NCBI GenBank assembly: GCA_001247695.2
Contig: LGRX02034770.1
Coordinates: 1 to 64,000, forward strand
Origin: Cymbomonas tetramitiformis
Taxonomy: Eukaryota; Chlorophyta; Pyramimonadophyceae; Pyramimonadales; Pyramimonadaceae
Reading direction: 5' to 3'
Length of the DNA stretch: 64,000 nt
Positions 37,798-49,150 of this stretch are shown one piece after another (the first letter of the stretch is position 1; every line of letters begins with the position of its first letter). The notes under the pieces are model-generated. The model was not told the DNA's origin. It worked only from the letters and a program-made list of their open reading frames with translations, and made no database searches. Made by a program: the position numbers and the translations under genes.

Positions 37798-38418
37798 TGT
37801 CAGGGTCATGACCGATGACATATGTGTCATACATGTCATACGTGTCAGACATGTCATATCATGTCATGTCATGTCATGTCGTGTCATATATTAATATGAC
37901 AGTCGACAGTACGATCGATCACGACTGTACACGTCGAGTCGCGTCATACATCATTATGGCAGTCGTCATTACAGTCGACGATGACTGTACAGGTCGCCAG
38001 ATGATATGTCACATCATCTGTAATTATTCAAGGAAATACTTGAATGACATTGTCATCAAGAGTTCGTACTCCGAACTCGAAGATGACAAAGCAAAGATAC
38101 ATCTTGTCGATTCTTCAAGAACCATCTTTCGCTTTTAGCATGTGCAGAACACGCATGCGCAACATGAACGAACTAGTCGTTTCCACAATGCTGGTCGTTC
38201 AACCTACGTCTCGGGTTCACAACCCAATGGCGGTACCATCTAAGATGATGGAAGACGTAGGTACTTAAGTGAGGAAGCGTTGTGCTTCAGCAGCTGATTA
38301 CTCAGAGACTGCACTCACATCCCGCTATATTGTTCACTTGTGTATGCTGTTCAACTGCACAGTGATTATTGATAATATTGAATATTATAACAGGGCTCGC
38401 ATAGCTCAGCCCTTAACA
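37798..38418 (+). repeat. 3' LTR of LARD 1
   Basis: 621 bp. It differs from the 5' LTR mainly by a missing ~10-bp TGTCATACC-type unit and a few substitutions. Confidence 0.9.
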
Positions 38419-38423
38419 CGCGT

Positions 38424-38903
38424 AGCACAACCAAGTAAAGGGGGGCTACGTACGGTGACTTCTTGGCGGATTCGGACAACACGTGCCAAAGGTCCGCAAC
38501 GCGGTCCGAGTCGCTGTAGGTGGGCTTCAGCTTTTGGTGGCGGTCACCAAGGCGTCGAATCAGGGCAAGCTGTGGGGCGGGGTCCTCGATCTCGGTGAGC
38601 ACAACCGCCCGCAGCTGGGTCCAGAAACGCATGCCGTCGGAGTCGGGCACGCCCTCGACCTCGTAGCGCAGCCGCTGCAGTGCGTAGCGGCCGTCAGCGG
38701 GGTGGTGGCGGGCACATTCGTGATACACGCTGAGAGCGTTACCACGAAGTGGATGGGGTAGAATGCTGAAGAGGAGCTCGTTGACGGTCACGTGGTAAAA
38801 CTCGTGGTCATGCTCCAGGTCGAGAAGCTTCGCTGCCTCGTGATAAGACACGGGATACAGCACATGGGCCAATCCAGAAAGCAGGGCGTTGAAGTCAACG
38901 TCG
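38424..38903 (-). pseudogene. Gag of TR-GAG 2, central piece
   Basis: About 160 codons between the two LARD insertions, aligning without gaps to TR-GAG 1 gag. It runs from DVDFNALLSGLAHVLYPVS (compare ETDFAVLLANMSHVFGPIS) through GRYALQRLRYEVEG to KSPYVAPLYLVVLR. No stops occur inside, so the gene was intact when the LARDs inserted. Confidence 0.85.
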
Positions 38904-38908
38904 GCAGT

Positions 38909-39355
38909 TGTCAGGGTCATGACCGATGACATGTGTGTCATACATGTCACACGTGTCATACCTATCAGACATGTCATACCATGTCATGTCATGTCAGTCG
39001 GTCGTGTCATATATTTATGACAGTCGACAGTATGGTCGACCATGACTGTACATGTCGAGTCGCGTCATATATTGATATGACATTCGTCAGTACGGTTGAC
39101 GATGACTGTACATGTCGCCAGATGATAATGTCATATCATCAGGCATCCCTGCCATCGAGAGTTCGTATGTCGAACTCGAAGATGGCAAAGCAAAGATACA
39201 TCTTGAATACAAACAAGAACCATCTTGGCTTTTAGCATGCGCGGAACTCGCATGCGCAGCATGAACGAACTAGTCGTTTCCACAATGCTGGTCGTTCAAC
39301 CTACGTCTCGGGTTCACAACCCAATGGCGGTACCATCTAAGATGATGGGAGACGT
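38909..39355 (+). repeat. 5' LTR of LARD 2, truncated
   Basis: 447 bp matching the start of the other three LTRs. The R/U5-side ~150 bp are missing. Confidence 0.85.
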
Positions 39356-41682
39356 GCTGGATTCAGTGACCCGTAGGTCATAACTTATCTGACTCCCGTT
39401 AGCTGTACCAGTACTCGTACAATACTAGGTGACAGATCCCTAGGTCACAGACACCTTATATTCGTTTAACTCTTATAATCAGTTTACACTGGTATGAAAA
39501 CTATTCAGTGACCGCCCCGATATAATACGTTATATTATATCTCACAGGTTATGGGGTATTACCCCGCTTTTATCACTGTGTCACAACTATGAACACGCTT
39601 AGAAGGGGTCCCTCGGGCACCCCTGAAAGGCCTGTCACACCCCCCATGTTTATTTAGTCACCCTACCGCAGCCCATGTCAGACCCCGCCGCATTTGCCCC
39701 CATCGCGCCCGTCTCAGCCGACAGCAAACGCCCCAACCATGACCCCCTTTTTCAGTAATTGTCATTCCCCCCTTCAGTCACGGTCCTACCCCAGTTCATT
39801 GTCCGCTCGAGCGCCCGGAGCATATCACGTTCACCCTCCAGCTCAGATCTCCCTCCCAGTTTGAATCATGCACAACACCTCGCCAGGCGCTACATCGACG
39901 TCGCCGCGACCAGCCCGTGCCGATCCGAGAGCACCGCAGAGCGTCAAGCACGACATCACGCGAAGTGACATCACGACACGACCACACATGACGTCTCGGG
40001 AATGCATGACAGGGCATCCAAACGCAAGCGCGCGTTGACACCAAACGCCGCTGTCACTGGGAACCAATGGTCACAGGGCATCCGAAACGACAATGGCATT
40101 CACGGACTTTCACTATGCTCGCTTGAGTATTTAGCTAGCTCTGCTTTCGAAAAGTTAGATCCGAACCTTTCAAAACCATTCCGCGGTATAGTGATATTTG
40201 CCTCTTGTGGCCTAGTATTAAATGTGATATTTGCATACATATACTTTGAATCCACATGAGAGCTTTGTCACTAGCAGTTTGTAAGAGTCTGGTTCGGATC
40301 CCCAGAGTGCCGTCACGCCACTCTGACGTATGTGCGAAGTCGTGACGTTGTGCTTGTCTTATCTGTGAATTGCCCCCTGTGTTGCTCGTTTGCCTTTCCG
40401 CTTTTCATGCTTCCACCTGAGCCTGAATTTACAGTCTGCGAGTGCAAGTTAGGCCCGCGCCCGTTTTGCGAATCCACGAGCCGGCGCGGCAGAAGCGCGT
40501 TGCCGCCTGGCACGTTTTACGTGGCATAGCTGTAGAAACGCATGTCACCGTTCCGCAGCACTGGAGATCCTCAGCTGTCCGAAAACATTCGCGAATTCAC
40601 AACACGCTCGCGAATTCCCGCAGAGGGGCATTTTTCCCGTTGAGCGCCTAGCGGCGAGATAGCCCGAAGCTGCGTTTGTCATAAATTCACACCAGCGACG
40701 GCGAACCGTCTCAGGCACTCTCAGCGGTATTCACGCGTGTGCACGATGCGCCCGGCCTTTTGTGCGACATTTTGTACCATTTGCTATGCGAATTCGAACC
40801 TCGCAGGGCTTGCTTGCCGAGTATGCTCAAACCGGCATATATGACCGGCGTTTGGGAATGCACAACCGTAGCCGCGCCAACTCGAGCCGTGACACCTGAG
40901 TGTCGCTGTTTGACGAGGTTGTAGCCGCACCCATGTTTTTCCCTCAGTTTGTATGATGTTAACCTTTGTGAATTCGACCTGCGCAGGCTGTGGCAACGTT
41001 GAATTCCCCGAACGGACCTGTGTGACAGGTTGTGGGAATTCACGGCTTACGGCGCGCCAGCTCGAGTCCAAACACCCGACTGCCACCTTTCGACAGCATT
41101 GCAGCCGGATGTTTTTCCTTCAGTTTTCATTGTGTTTGTATTTGTGAATTCGACCCTTGTGGGCGTTGGCAGTGGTGAATTCCCCGACGAGCCTGTATGA
41201 CAGGTTGTGGGAATTCATGGTTGGCGACGCGCCAGCTCGGGCCTGGAGTGAATGCCCAATTGCAAAGTGTTGTTTTGTTCTGCTGGAACGGTATCACCTA
41301 ACAGGGTGCCGAACCTCTTCGTTGGTTTTGAAATATTTCTCGGATCTCCTTTGTTTTCACTTGTGTGTGAACTCCTATGTGATGGCACCAGGCTCGCGCG
41401 CGGAGTGACACGGCAGCCAGAGGCTCAGTGCACTTCAGGCCAGCTTGTGCATGCCTGACATGGTTTTTCAAACTTTGTAGCAAATTGGGTCAGCAACTTT
41501 TGTTGAGTGTGCTTCTGTTGTGACTCATCAGCACAGGTGCAGTGCTTCGCAGCCATGGCGCCTGAGACGCCAGCTTTGCGCAGCTCTGCGACCTTTCAAG
41601 TGCCATGCCAACTGCGACACCTGCTTTCGGCCCTTCCAGCCATACAGAGTCTCTCTCTGAATGGCTCGATGTGCAGATCTGA

Positions 41683-41870
41683 ATGAAGGTCTGTGTAGGT
41701 CGGTGTGTGTGCAGGTCTGTGTGTGTGTGTGTGTGTGGGCAGGTCTGTGTGTGTGTGTGCGTGTGCGTGTGTGTGTGCTGTCTGTGTCTGTGTGTGTGGG
41801 TGTGTGTGGGTATGTGTGTGTGTGTGTGTGTGTGCGCAGGTCGGTGTGTGTGCAGGTCTGCATTACATGA
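41683..41870 (+). repeat. (GT)n-rich microsatellite
   Basis: GTGTGTGT tracts interrupted by CAGGTC and CGTGTGC units. The ORFs on both strands are repeat artefacts. Confidence 0.95.
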
Positions 41871-42067
41871 AGGCTCTGTATGGCTTGGTGTGCAGGTCCA
41901 CAAAACCGACTTCACTGGTGGGTATCGACCCACAGCAAACGCACGTCACCCTCAAGCTCGCAGTCCACCGGCAGCAGTGACTCGCCGACTCCGCAAGCGC
42001 GCTCTTCCCTGCTCAATCTTATACCCCCTGTCTCCATTTCCCTGACTCCTGACTCCTGACTCCTGCC

Positions 42068-42972
42068 CTCACATGAAAGGCCTGTCAAAGGCGCGTTCTG
42101 CCCTGAAAGGCGCGTTTGCCTGAAACGCGCATATCGATGAAACGCGTGTGCCGCCTGAAATGCTCGATTCGCTGCAATGCGCCTGTCGCCTGAAACACGC
42201 GTATCGCCCGAAACGCTCGACTCGCCTGAACGACGCACACCAGCTGAAAGGCGTGTTTGCCTGAAAGGAGCGCTTCGCGCGAAATGTGCGCATCGCCTGA
42301 AATGCTCGATTCGCTGCAATGCGCCTGGCGCCTGAAACACGTGTGTCGCCCGAAACGCTCGACTCGCCTGAACGACGCACACCGGCTGAAAGGCGCGTTT
42401 CGCCCAGACGGCGCACATCATCAGAATGGCGCGCATCACCAGGATGGCGCGTGTCGCCTGAAAGGCATGATCGCCCGAAAGGCGCACTTCGCACGAAATT
42501 GGCGCGTCGCCTGAAATGCTCGCTTCGCTGCAATGCGCCTGGCACCTGAAACACGTGTATCACCCGAAACGCTCGACTCGCCTGGATGGCGCGCACCGCC
42601 TGAACGACGCACACCGGCTGATAGGCGCGTTTGCCTGAAATGCGCATATCGATGAAACGCGCGCATCGCCTGAAATGTGCGCATCGCCTGAAATGTGCGC
42701 ATCGCCTGAACTGTGCGCATCGCCTGAAATGTGCGCTTCGCCTGAAATGTGCACATCGCCTGAAATATGCGCAGCGCCTAAAATGTGCGCATCGCCTGAA
42801 ACGCGCGCATCGCCTGAAATGTGCGCATCGCCTGAAAATGTGCACATCGCCTGAAATGTGCGCATCGCATGAAATGTGCGCGTCGCCTGAAATGTGCGCT
42901 TCGCCTAAAGTGCGCATCGCCTGAAATGCGCGCATCGCCTGAAATGTGCGCGTCGCCTGAAATGTGCACAGC
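42068..42972. repeat. 18-bp minisatellite array
   Basis: The unit GCGCATCGCCTGAAATGT is repeated dozens of times. Copies are most regular at 42,650-42,972 and more varied, with longer super-units, at 42,068-42,640. Because 18 is divisible by three, both strands show long open frames (for example 42,069-43,001 minus) that are not genes. Confidence 0.92.
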
Positions 42973-42974
42973 AT

Positions 42975-45822
42975 ATCGGATTGAAATGACACATCCATCA
43001 TTCATACTTCTTTACCATGACAAATCTCTGAATAGTGTTTGCCCAAAAATAAAATGGGCACCATTGAGATAAGTGTTCGTGTACTGAAGAATATACACAT
43101 ATCACTAGGCAATGCCATGTTCTATTCATAATGAATGACATGTCAGCCATTCATCGAAAATACAACGCGTAGTAAATTGTTGTCATTACGAACACTTCTT
43201 GATTGACTCTCCATTAGCTTCGATACCAAAGTTAACTTCGGTACCATCACTGATTTCTTTATTCATCATGACAATCATTTTCCAGAATCATTGTCTAAGT
43301 TGGGCACACTATAGTGACCCTGAACTGACAAAGTATGTGGGCTGCAACCCAACGACTGCATCTGACATCATCGGGCATTTGCCACATTCAAAAACGTCAG
43401 GCATACTGCCAATATGACGTAGAGAGAATCAATGTTCAGATTGACATTGTTACCTCTAAAGCATTCGATGAGTAATCTCAGTCTGATTCTCTATCAAACC
43501 ATTTTTCACATAACATAATAATTGAATAACATCCTCCATCACCATCTGATTGGTTTGATACATTCTTTTTGCGAGGGGGAGGAAGAGTATAGATTCATTC
43601 ATTTTCATACAGCTGCCACAAATTGATTTACATCATTGTGATTTTGCTTGGAAGATTAAAAATCTTATCAAAAGTTCCAGCATCTGTGTATAGCAGCCAT
43701 AAAGTTGATGACACGGTACATCATGCCGATTGAAACATCAAATGAACTCTTATTTGACTTATTGACACATAAAGTTCATTATGAAAAAATCATAGATGCA
43801 TATTTCTCCGGCTCTATCATATTATTAGGAGCACTGACATAGGAGAACGATGGTTTTTCAAATGTGAATAAGCTATATTGTAAGCTTACGACCACCACTT
43901 TGACGTCAACAGCCTGAGATGCTAATTGTCGAAATTCAAGAGTTGAAGGATTTGATGAATCAACCTTGATACATGTGTTTTGATCGATGAATTGTCCATC
44001 CATGGTTTCTCCCCAAATCTTGAGAAGCTGGCACACAAGTTGTTGCCAATGTCTTAAGGAAAGCATCTGAGCAAAGGATTGCCAGTTGTGCCATCAGGCA
44101 TCGAATTCCATAAACAGCAAAGCCGAGTGAGTAAATCCGCCACTCTAGCTATTTGCCCGTCATTCCTTCCAGATTCATGACAAGACACAATTCATCAAAG
44201 TCATACACCAATGCATAAATCACATGCATGGTTGCACAGTTTGTATCCGAATGCCATTCCATCAAGGTTAAGCATCTTGACAGTAACTCTGGCCAACTGA
44301 AAGCCTTCCCGTCTTCGGATATCTTGAGCATTCTCATTTCCAGCTCCATTATGGACTAAGAAGCATCATGACTGTGCCTCATCAGGACGCTAATTCTCAA
44401 AGCCGCACACTTGAGGCGAGCCTTATGAGACAGTGACCTTTGGCTTGTGGGGCGTCAACCCCTTATCAAATCCTGAACACCTGTTAACACCTGGATAAAT
44501 TTATCATGATGCAACTTAAGTGGAATTATAAGTTCTATATAATCATATTGTCTACATATGCTGAAGGCATAACTGCCGCATATGATCACAATAGGTCGCA
44601 GCTTCTATAACATTGTGGCTTCTGAGTCAAAAGCTGATAGCCAATGACTTTTGCCAATAATTGCCGACCTAATAATAATCAGGCCGTGGAAACATGTACC
44701 CAAGAGGTTTTCGTTCATCGGTCGTATAAAAATATCAGGGCTGCATCCCAAAAACTGCAGGGCTGCATCCCAAGAACTGCGATGCGCCTTCGGTGCAATG
44801 GGCTGCAACCCAAGAACTGCAGGGTTATATCCCTAACATTTTTTTCCCTGCATCAAATTGATATGACAGGAGCAGGAATTGATCCTTCCTTGCTAAGGTG
44901 TAGTGAGCCTTGTACAAATCATACCCTTACACAGATACGCATATGCGGGTACCAATATCTGTGAAAAACTGCTAATGCTACCTTTGCCAAGACCGTGGTT
45001 TGTCATCGGATTCTTGGCCAGTCATCCGAGCTACCGGAGATATCGACTGAGGTAGACGGAGTTGTGATCCTAAGTTGTGCTTGACAAACATAACTAAAGA
45101 AATTTCACATTAGTACGTGGCGAATCCATTCTCACTCATCGCGATAGATGTTCGTCAAGCGCGCGTACCGGACCAAATATTGAGGAGTTGAGCAGACCGG
45201 GTAAAGGATTATAAGTCCGATCCCGTTAAACAGGGCCACTCCGTTTGCATTAAAAATAAGCCCCAAAAATCGGGCTCCCCATTGCCGCCTGTGAACCTAC
45301 ATAGTAGCTTCAGGAGGGGAGGAAGGGTTGGGTGCACTATATATAACTGTGGAAACATGTACCCAAGGGTTTTCGTCGATCAGTCATATATATAAGGCCG
45401 AGAATCGTTCGATTATAAATTGTTAAATCGTGGGATCATCGTTCGCAAAGCGACGACGGCTAGCGCAAATAATCCGTAACGTACACTTCGGATGCTTTGA
45501 ATCGTCACTCTGACGCACGATACGTATGGATCAATCAGTAATCCAGCGTCAATCTGCATCACGAAACGCAATTCATTGAACCTTGAAACGTCACTCTGAA
45601 ATACGATACGATTTCCAGAAAGGTGGGCTACATCCTAAGAACTGTAAGGTGAGGGACTAAAGTGGACGCAGTTCCCCCCAATAACCTAAAAACACCATGA
45701 GGGACGCCTCAAATCGGTGTAAGAAGACTGGTACCAGCAAGAAGCGACAACAACAAAGACATCATAGACATATACAAAGGTATGCCCGTTGTGAGGTCAC
45801 AACTCTTTTAAGAGGGGAGATC
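42975..45822 (+). repeat. LARD interior 3' segment, copy 2
   Basis: Collinear with 34,916-37,797 with scattered substitutions and small indels. It ends in the same AAGAGGGGAGATC tract before the 3' LTR. Confidence 0.9.
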
Positions 45823-46429
45823 TGTCAGGGTCATGACCGATGACATATGTGTCATACATGTCATACGTGTCATACCTGTCAGACATGTCATACCATGTCA
45901 TGTCATGTCAGTCGGTCGTGTCATATATTTATGACAGTCGACAGTATGGTCGACCATGACTGTACATGTCGAGTCGCGTCATATATTGATATGACATTCG
46001 TCAGTACGGTCGACGATGACTGTACATGTCGCCAGATGATAATGTCATATCATCAGGCATCCCTGTCATCGAGAGTTCGTATGTCGAACTCGAAGATGGC
46101 AAAGCAAAGATACATCTTGAATACAAACAAGAACCATCTTGGCTTTTAGCATGCGCGGAACTCGCATGCGCAGCATGAACGAACTAGTCGTTTCCACAAT
46201 GCTGGTCGTTCAACCTACGTCTCGGGTTCACAACCCAATGGCGGTATCATCTAAGATGATGGGAGACGTATGTTACATAAGTGAGGAAGCGTTGTGCTTC
46301 AGCAGATCTTCTTACAGAGACTGCACTCACAAACCCGCTCATCCGTACACTTGCATTGCTGTCCAACTTTGCAGTGTTTCTTTGTATATTGATAATATAT
46401 TCACGGCGCCTGTATATCCAGCCGTATCA
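45823..46429 (+). repeat. 3' LTR of LARD 2
   Basis: 607 bp, starting TGTCAGGGTC and ending GCCGTATCA, followed by the GCAGT duplication. Its last ~100 bp differ from LARD 1 LTRs. Confidence 0.88.
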
Positions 46430-46794
46430 GCAGTGGCAGTGTCCAGAGTGAAGCCAGCGGGCATCTTGAGACCAGTGGACTTGAGGAATGACAGGAGATC
46501 GCTGCCGTACTGAAAAGCGTAAGCCAGCTGGTCGATGTACTCATCCTCGCGGCCTTCCTCCACGGGCGTGGTCCCCAACACGCCGGGGTCGTTGAAATAG
46601 TCGAAAGCCGTAGGGGCGTCGACCGATGATGTCGGCTTAGACCGCAATGAAGATGTCCCTACAATCCTGCGGCGTCCACGGGACGAAACAGGAGTACTCT
46701 GTGATCCTGAGGGCGAATGTGACGGGGTGGTGGTTACCCGCGTGCGGGCAGCACGCAGAGCCGAACCAAGACCTTCACGTCGGGTAGAGGCCAT
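46430..46794 (-). pseudogene. Gag of TR-GAG 2, N-terminal piece
   Basis: Starts at an ATG at 46,794 (MASTRREGLGSALRAAR) and runs without stops to the LARD 2 insertion point at GFTLDTATAD. YIDQLAYAFQYGSDLLSFL aligns with the TR-GAG 1 segment MDYAFAYGEELAKLL. Confidence 0.85.
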
Positions 46795-47050
46795 TGCGGG
46801 AATAAAATAACGTTTGTCCAGCGGTGAATTTGAGCACACGGGGTGTGCAGCAAAAAAAAAAACGGTGGTAGATGTCGAATAGATGTCGGGAGGCGGCTTA
46901 ATGTCTTGTCGGCCGGTGCTGATGTAAGGCGGTCCGGCGCTGATGTCGGGATGTCGGAGATGTCGAATAGATGTCGGTTAGAGTCGCAGGGCGCATAACG
47001 AACCAGAGAACAAAAACCAAGCTAACACTGAAGGTGCGTGGGCTATAACC

Positions 47051-47285
47051 TTATAGAACAGGAGATATATGACTATATATTGACTGTCACTGTGAAGCAG
47101 AAAAGGCAGTCGTGTCGAGCTGGTGAAGTCTAAAGTTGATAATAACAAATGTTGAGTAGACTTTAGGGTTCGGCAGCCGGTGACACAGTGACACGGACAG
47201 CACTGCAAGTGACAGCCAGGCGAGGGGTGACAGAAAGGTGCACCACTGCCCCCCCCCTATGGGGGGAAAGTTGGCATCTCCGTCA
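47051..47285 (-). repeat. 5' LTR of TR-GAG 2
   Basis: 235 bp, about one difference from the copy at 27,318-27,552. The 240 bp between it and the gag ATG are leader sequence. Confidence 0.9.
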
Positions 47286-47509
47286 CTTTGCCACAACGAG
47301 TAATAATCGGAGGTTTGATTTGGGGTCACCAGTCTGTGCGTTGTGTGGGGTCAAATCAAACAAGTAGAAATGCACATCCAAAAATATACGTAAAGTAATA
47401 CAAGTAATATAGAATCCGAATGAAAGTAGTTCAAAGAGGACATTGTTGGACTAGATAACCTTCAATGCATCATAATGGTCACCCATCACCGCAGCAGACC
47501 CATTGTATG

Positions 47510-48469
47510 CTATGCACACAGGTCGGCGGCATACTGGATATGATTCATACCAAGCACGGAACGCAACCCAAGGCATATGGCCATACACCAGGCCGGTGGT
47601 TTCTTGAGTGTATACATATTGATGTCGGTCTTCGCTTTTCGCCCAGGGCGTGGAGCTTTTGATGCGCTGAATCCCTTAAGCAGCCTCATAGCATCCCGCT
47701 CAGTAGCAATCTCCTCAGGTGCAGTGAGCTCTGCCAACTCGATTATTCCTATATCCCAAGAAGAATTTGTTGTAGAATCACACTGAAGACTGTGTGACGC
47801 ACGCTCACCAGATACTACGATATTGCGTACTTGCTGTCTAGTTAAAGAGCGACCGAAAAGAGAGGAGGTTCCAAACCAAGTTGGAAATGAACTGCGAAGC
47901 GCTGTTGCAGTCCGGGAAAAGTCTTGTCCCCCATCTTCAAAGAAGCATTTTAAGACAGCTTCGCGTTGTTCATTAGTCCGCTTGAGGTATGGCCCACGTT
48001 TACCCCGGCCCACGGTTCGAGGATTGACCGTGGAAAAGGGTTTTCGCCAACCCTTTTTCCGGCCACGCTTTGGCTTGCCCTTAATAAAAGGGCGCACAGA
48101 TGGCTGATCCGAAGCGGTGACAGTAGGTGGCGGATCCGAGATGACACGCGTTCCCGAAACAGCCCACTCGGAACGTCGTGCAGCCGTGGTGGAGATAGTC
48201 GGGAAATAGGAAGAAAGCTTGTTCACCTTCTTTTCATCGTTGCGCGTAGCATTCGTACCAGCGCACATGAATGTATGACAAGCAACAAGAACTTGAGAAA
48301 GAAACGCATGGCTGTTTATGCAGTCCTGCAGTCGCACAAACCCTACACACCGTGTCAATAAACTGAAACCTAATATCTGGAGGAATATTTGTGCAAGCCT
48401 TTCAGTTTCACAGTCGAGTGCAACAGTCGAGTGAGCGAGGCGGAGGGTGCGCAGGGCTGCGGAGCGCAA
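47510..48469 (-). CDS. Unrecognised basic protein, possibly DNA-binding
   Basis: 319 codons; a likelier start is the Met of MCAGTNATRNDEKK near 48,268, with the upstream part possibly intron or leader. The middle is strongly basic (KGKPKRGRKKGWRKP, VGRGKRGPYLKR), with GRKKG resembling an AT-hook. A helix-rich stretch EQREAVLKCFFEDGG...LTRQQVRNIV could be a helix-turn-helix. No domain was firmly recognised. It lies directly outside the TR-GAG 2 duplication. A host exon or a transposon-encoded regulator are both possible. Confidence 0.4.
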   Translation of the reverse strand: MRSAALRTLRLAHSTVALDCETERLAQIFLQILGFSLLTRCVGFVRLQDCINSHAFLSQVLVACHTFMCAGTNATRNDEKKVNKLSSYFPTISTTAARRSEWAVSGTRVISDPPPTVTASDQPSVRPFIKGKPKRGRKKGWRKPFSTVNPRTVGRGKRGPYLKRTNEQREAVLKCFFEDGGQDFSRTATALRSSFPTWFGTSSLFGRSLTRQQVRNIVVSGERASHSLQCDSTTNSSWDIGIIELAELTAPEEIATERDAMRLLKGFSASKAPRPGRKAKTDINMYTLKKPPAWCMAICLGLRSVLGMNHIQYAADLCA

Positions 48470-49150
48470 CGCAGGCCCTCGTGGAGACGATGAGTTCTAG
48501 CACGAACCTGCAGGTTCGGTAGAGAAATAACACTAAATTTATGGGAGAAGTAGAATAAGAAAAGAATCCAGAATCCAGAATCCGAAGCCCAAACCAGTCC
48601 AGTCCAGTTAATAGATAGTTTGAAACACATATAGGGTAGAATATTCTATATATCCGTGTTTTAATACTATCGTTGTACGCAAAAATATGAGGCTCAAACG
48701 GTGATAATATGTCTGTAAAGATATAACATATGAGAGTCTGCGAGTCTAAGTAGCTTATGCTACGTGCGCTGTGTAAGTCTGTACGAGTACGGCTACGGTG
48801 ATGCTCGAGTACTCTAACACGTGGCTCGCAGTCACTATCGCTGTGACTCGCGGTCTCTGTCGCTATGACTCGCGGTCTCGAGCCGAATAATAATGCAGTC
48901 ATCTGTCACATGCATCGAGGAATGTCATACAGGGGGCAGTACGATATATCTAGTCCCCCGTGACACCACCACATTCTGTGGATGTGTGTGGCAGTGGCAT
49001 GATAATGTCAGACAAGCAATATATCATAATACTCAGAAACGGAGCCAGCAGAGATACAGGCATTTGCGTTGGCAAGAACTGGTCCTACTGGTGCCTCCGG
49101 GTCTTTAGAAATAGACATGCTCGCAGAGGCCCACCTTCCCTCGCCTCGGG
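48470..49150. other. Spacer downstream of the copia-like element
   Basis: No gene. The CGAGTC/CTCGAGT-rich stretch at 48,730-48,890 is mildly repetitive. I searched by eye for a 3' LTR matching sequence right of 55,800 and found none. Confidence 0.4.

Larger units (their letters stand above)
28517..38418 (+). mobile_element. Large non-coding LTR element (LARD 1) inserted in TR-GAG 2
   Basis: The LTRs at 28,517-29,149 and 37,798-38,418 both begin TGTCAGGGTC and end CTTAACA. CGCGT at 28,512-28,516 and 38,419-38,423 is the target-site duplication. AAGAGGGGAGATC immediately before the 3' LTR is a plausible polypurine tract, and TGGTAT just after the 5' LTR could begin an initiator-tRNA primer site. 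The 8.6-kb interior is A/T-rich and its longest ORF (131 codons, minus strand) has no recognisable domain. It must therefore use proteins supplied in trans. Confidence 0.9.
39356..42974. other. Replacement segment in LARD 2, no genes
   Basis: Unlike LARD 1. It holds a degenerate ~180-bp direct repeat at about 40,785-41,270 (TTTGTGAATTCGACC, GACAGGTTGTGGGAATTCA). A GT-rich microsatellite and an 18-bp minisatellite follow and are listed separately. No supported gene. The segment may be the remnant of a further insertion whose ends I could not define. Confidence 0.6.
38909..46429 (+). mobile_element. Second LARD element (LARD 2), inserted in TR-GAG 2
   Basis: Same family as LARD 1. The target-site duplication GCAGT is at 38,904-38,908 and 46,430-46,434. 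The 3' LTR is complete. The 5' LTR stops matching after about 447 bp (GGGAGACGT at 39,355), and 39,356-42,974 is unrelated to LARD 1, so its 5' third has been replaced. The rest of the interior matches LARD 1. Confidence 0.88.
27318..47285 (-). mobile_element. Gag-only LTR retrotransposon (TR-GAG 2) split by two nested LTR elements
   Basis: The LTRs at 47,051-47,285 (5') and 27,318-27,552 (3') are each 235 bp and differ at about one position although 20 kb apart. CTTTG at 47,286-47,290 and 27,313-27,317 is the target-site duplication. Subtracting the two nested insertions with one duplication each leaves about 2535 bp, close to the 2568 bp of TR-GAG 1. The gag gene is in three pieces in the correct order. 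The polypurine tract (TTCGGGGTGAGGTGG on the minus strand) matches TR-GAG 1. Confidence 0.9.

Noticed and set aside
41490..42045. His/Thr-rich and Cys/Val-rich ORFs
   Set aside because: Encoded by the GT microsatellite.
42069..43001. 310-codon minus-strand ORF with six-residue repeats, and plus-strand counterparts
   Set aside because: An 18-bp minisatellite is open in several frames at once; nothing suggests selection on protein.
46978..47329. Minus-strand ORFs of 76 and 80 codons
   Set aside because: They lie in the TR-GAG 2 LTR, and the LTR-derived part of the second recurs at 27,354-27,638.
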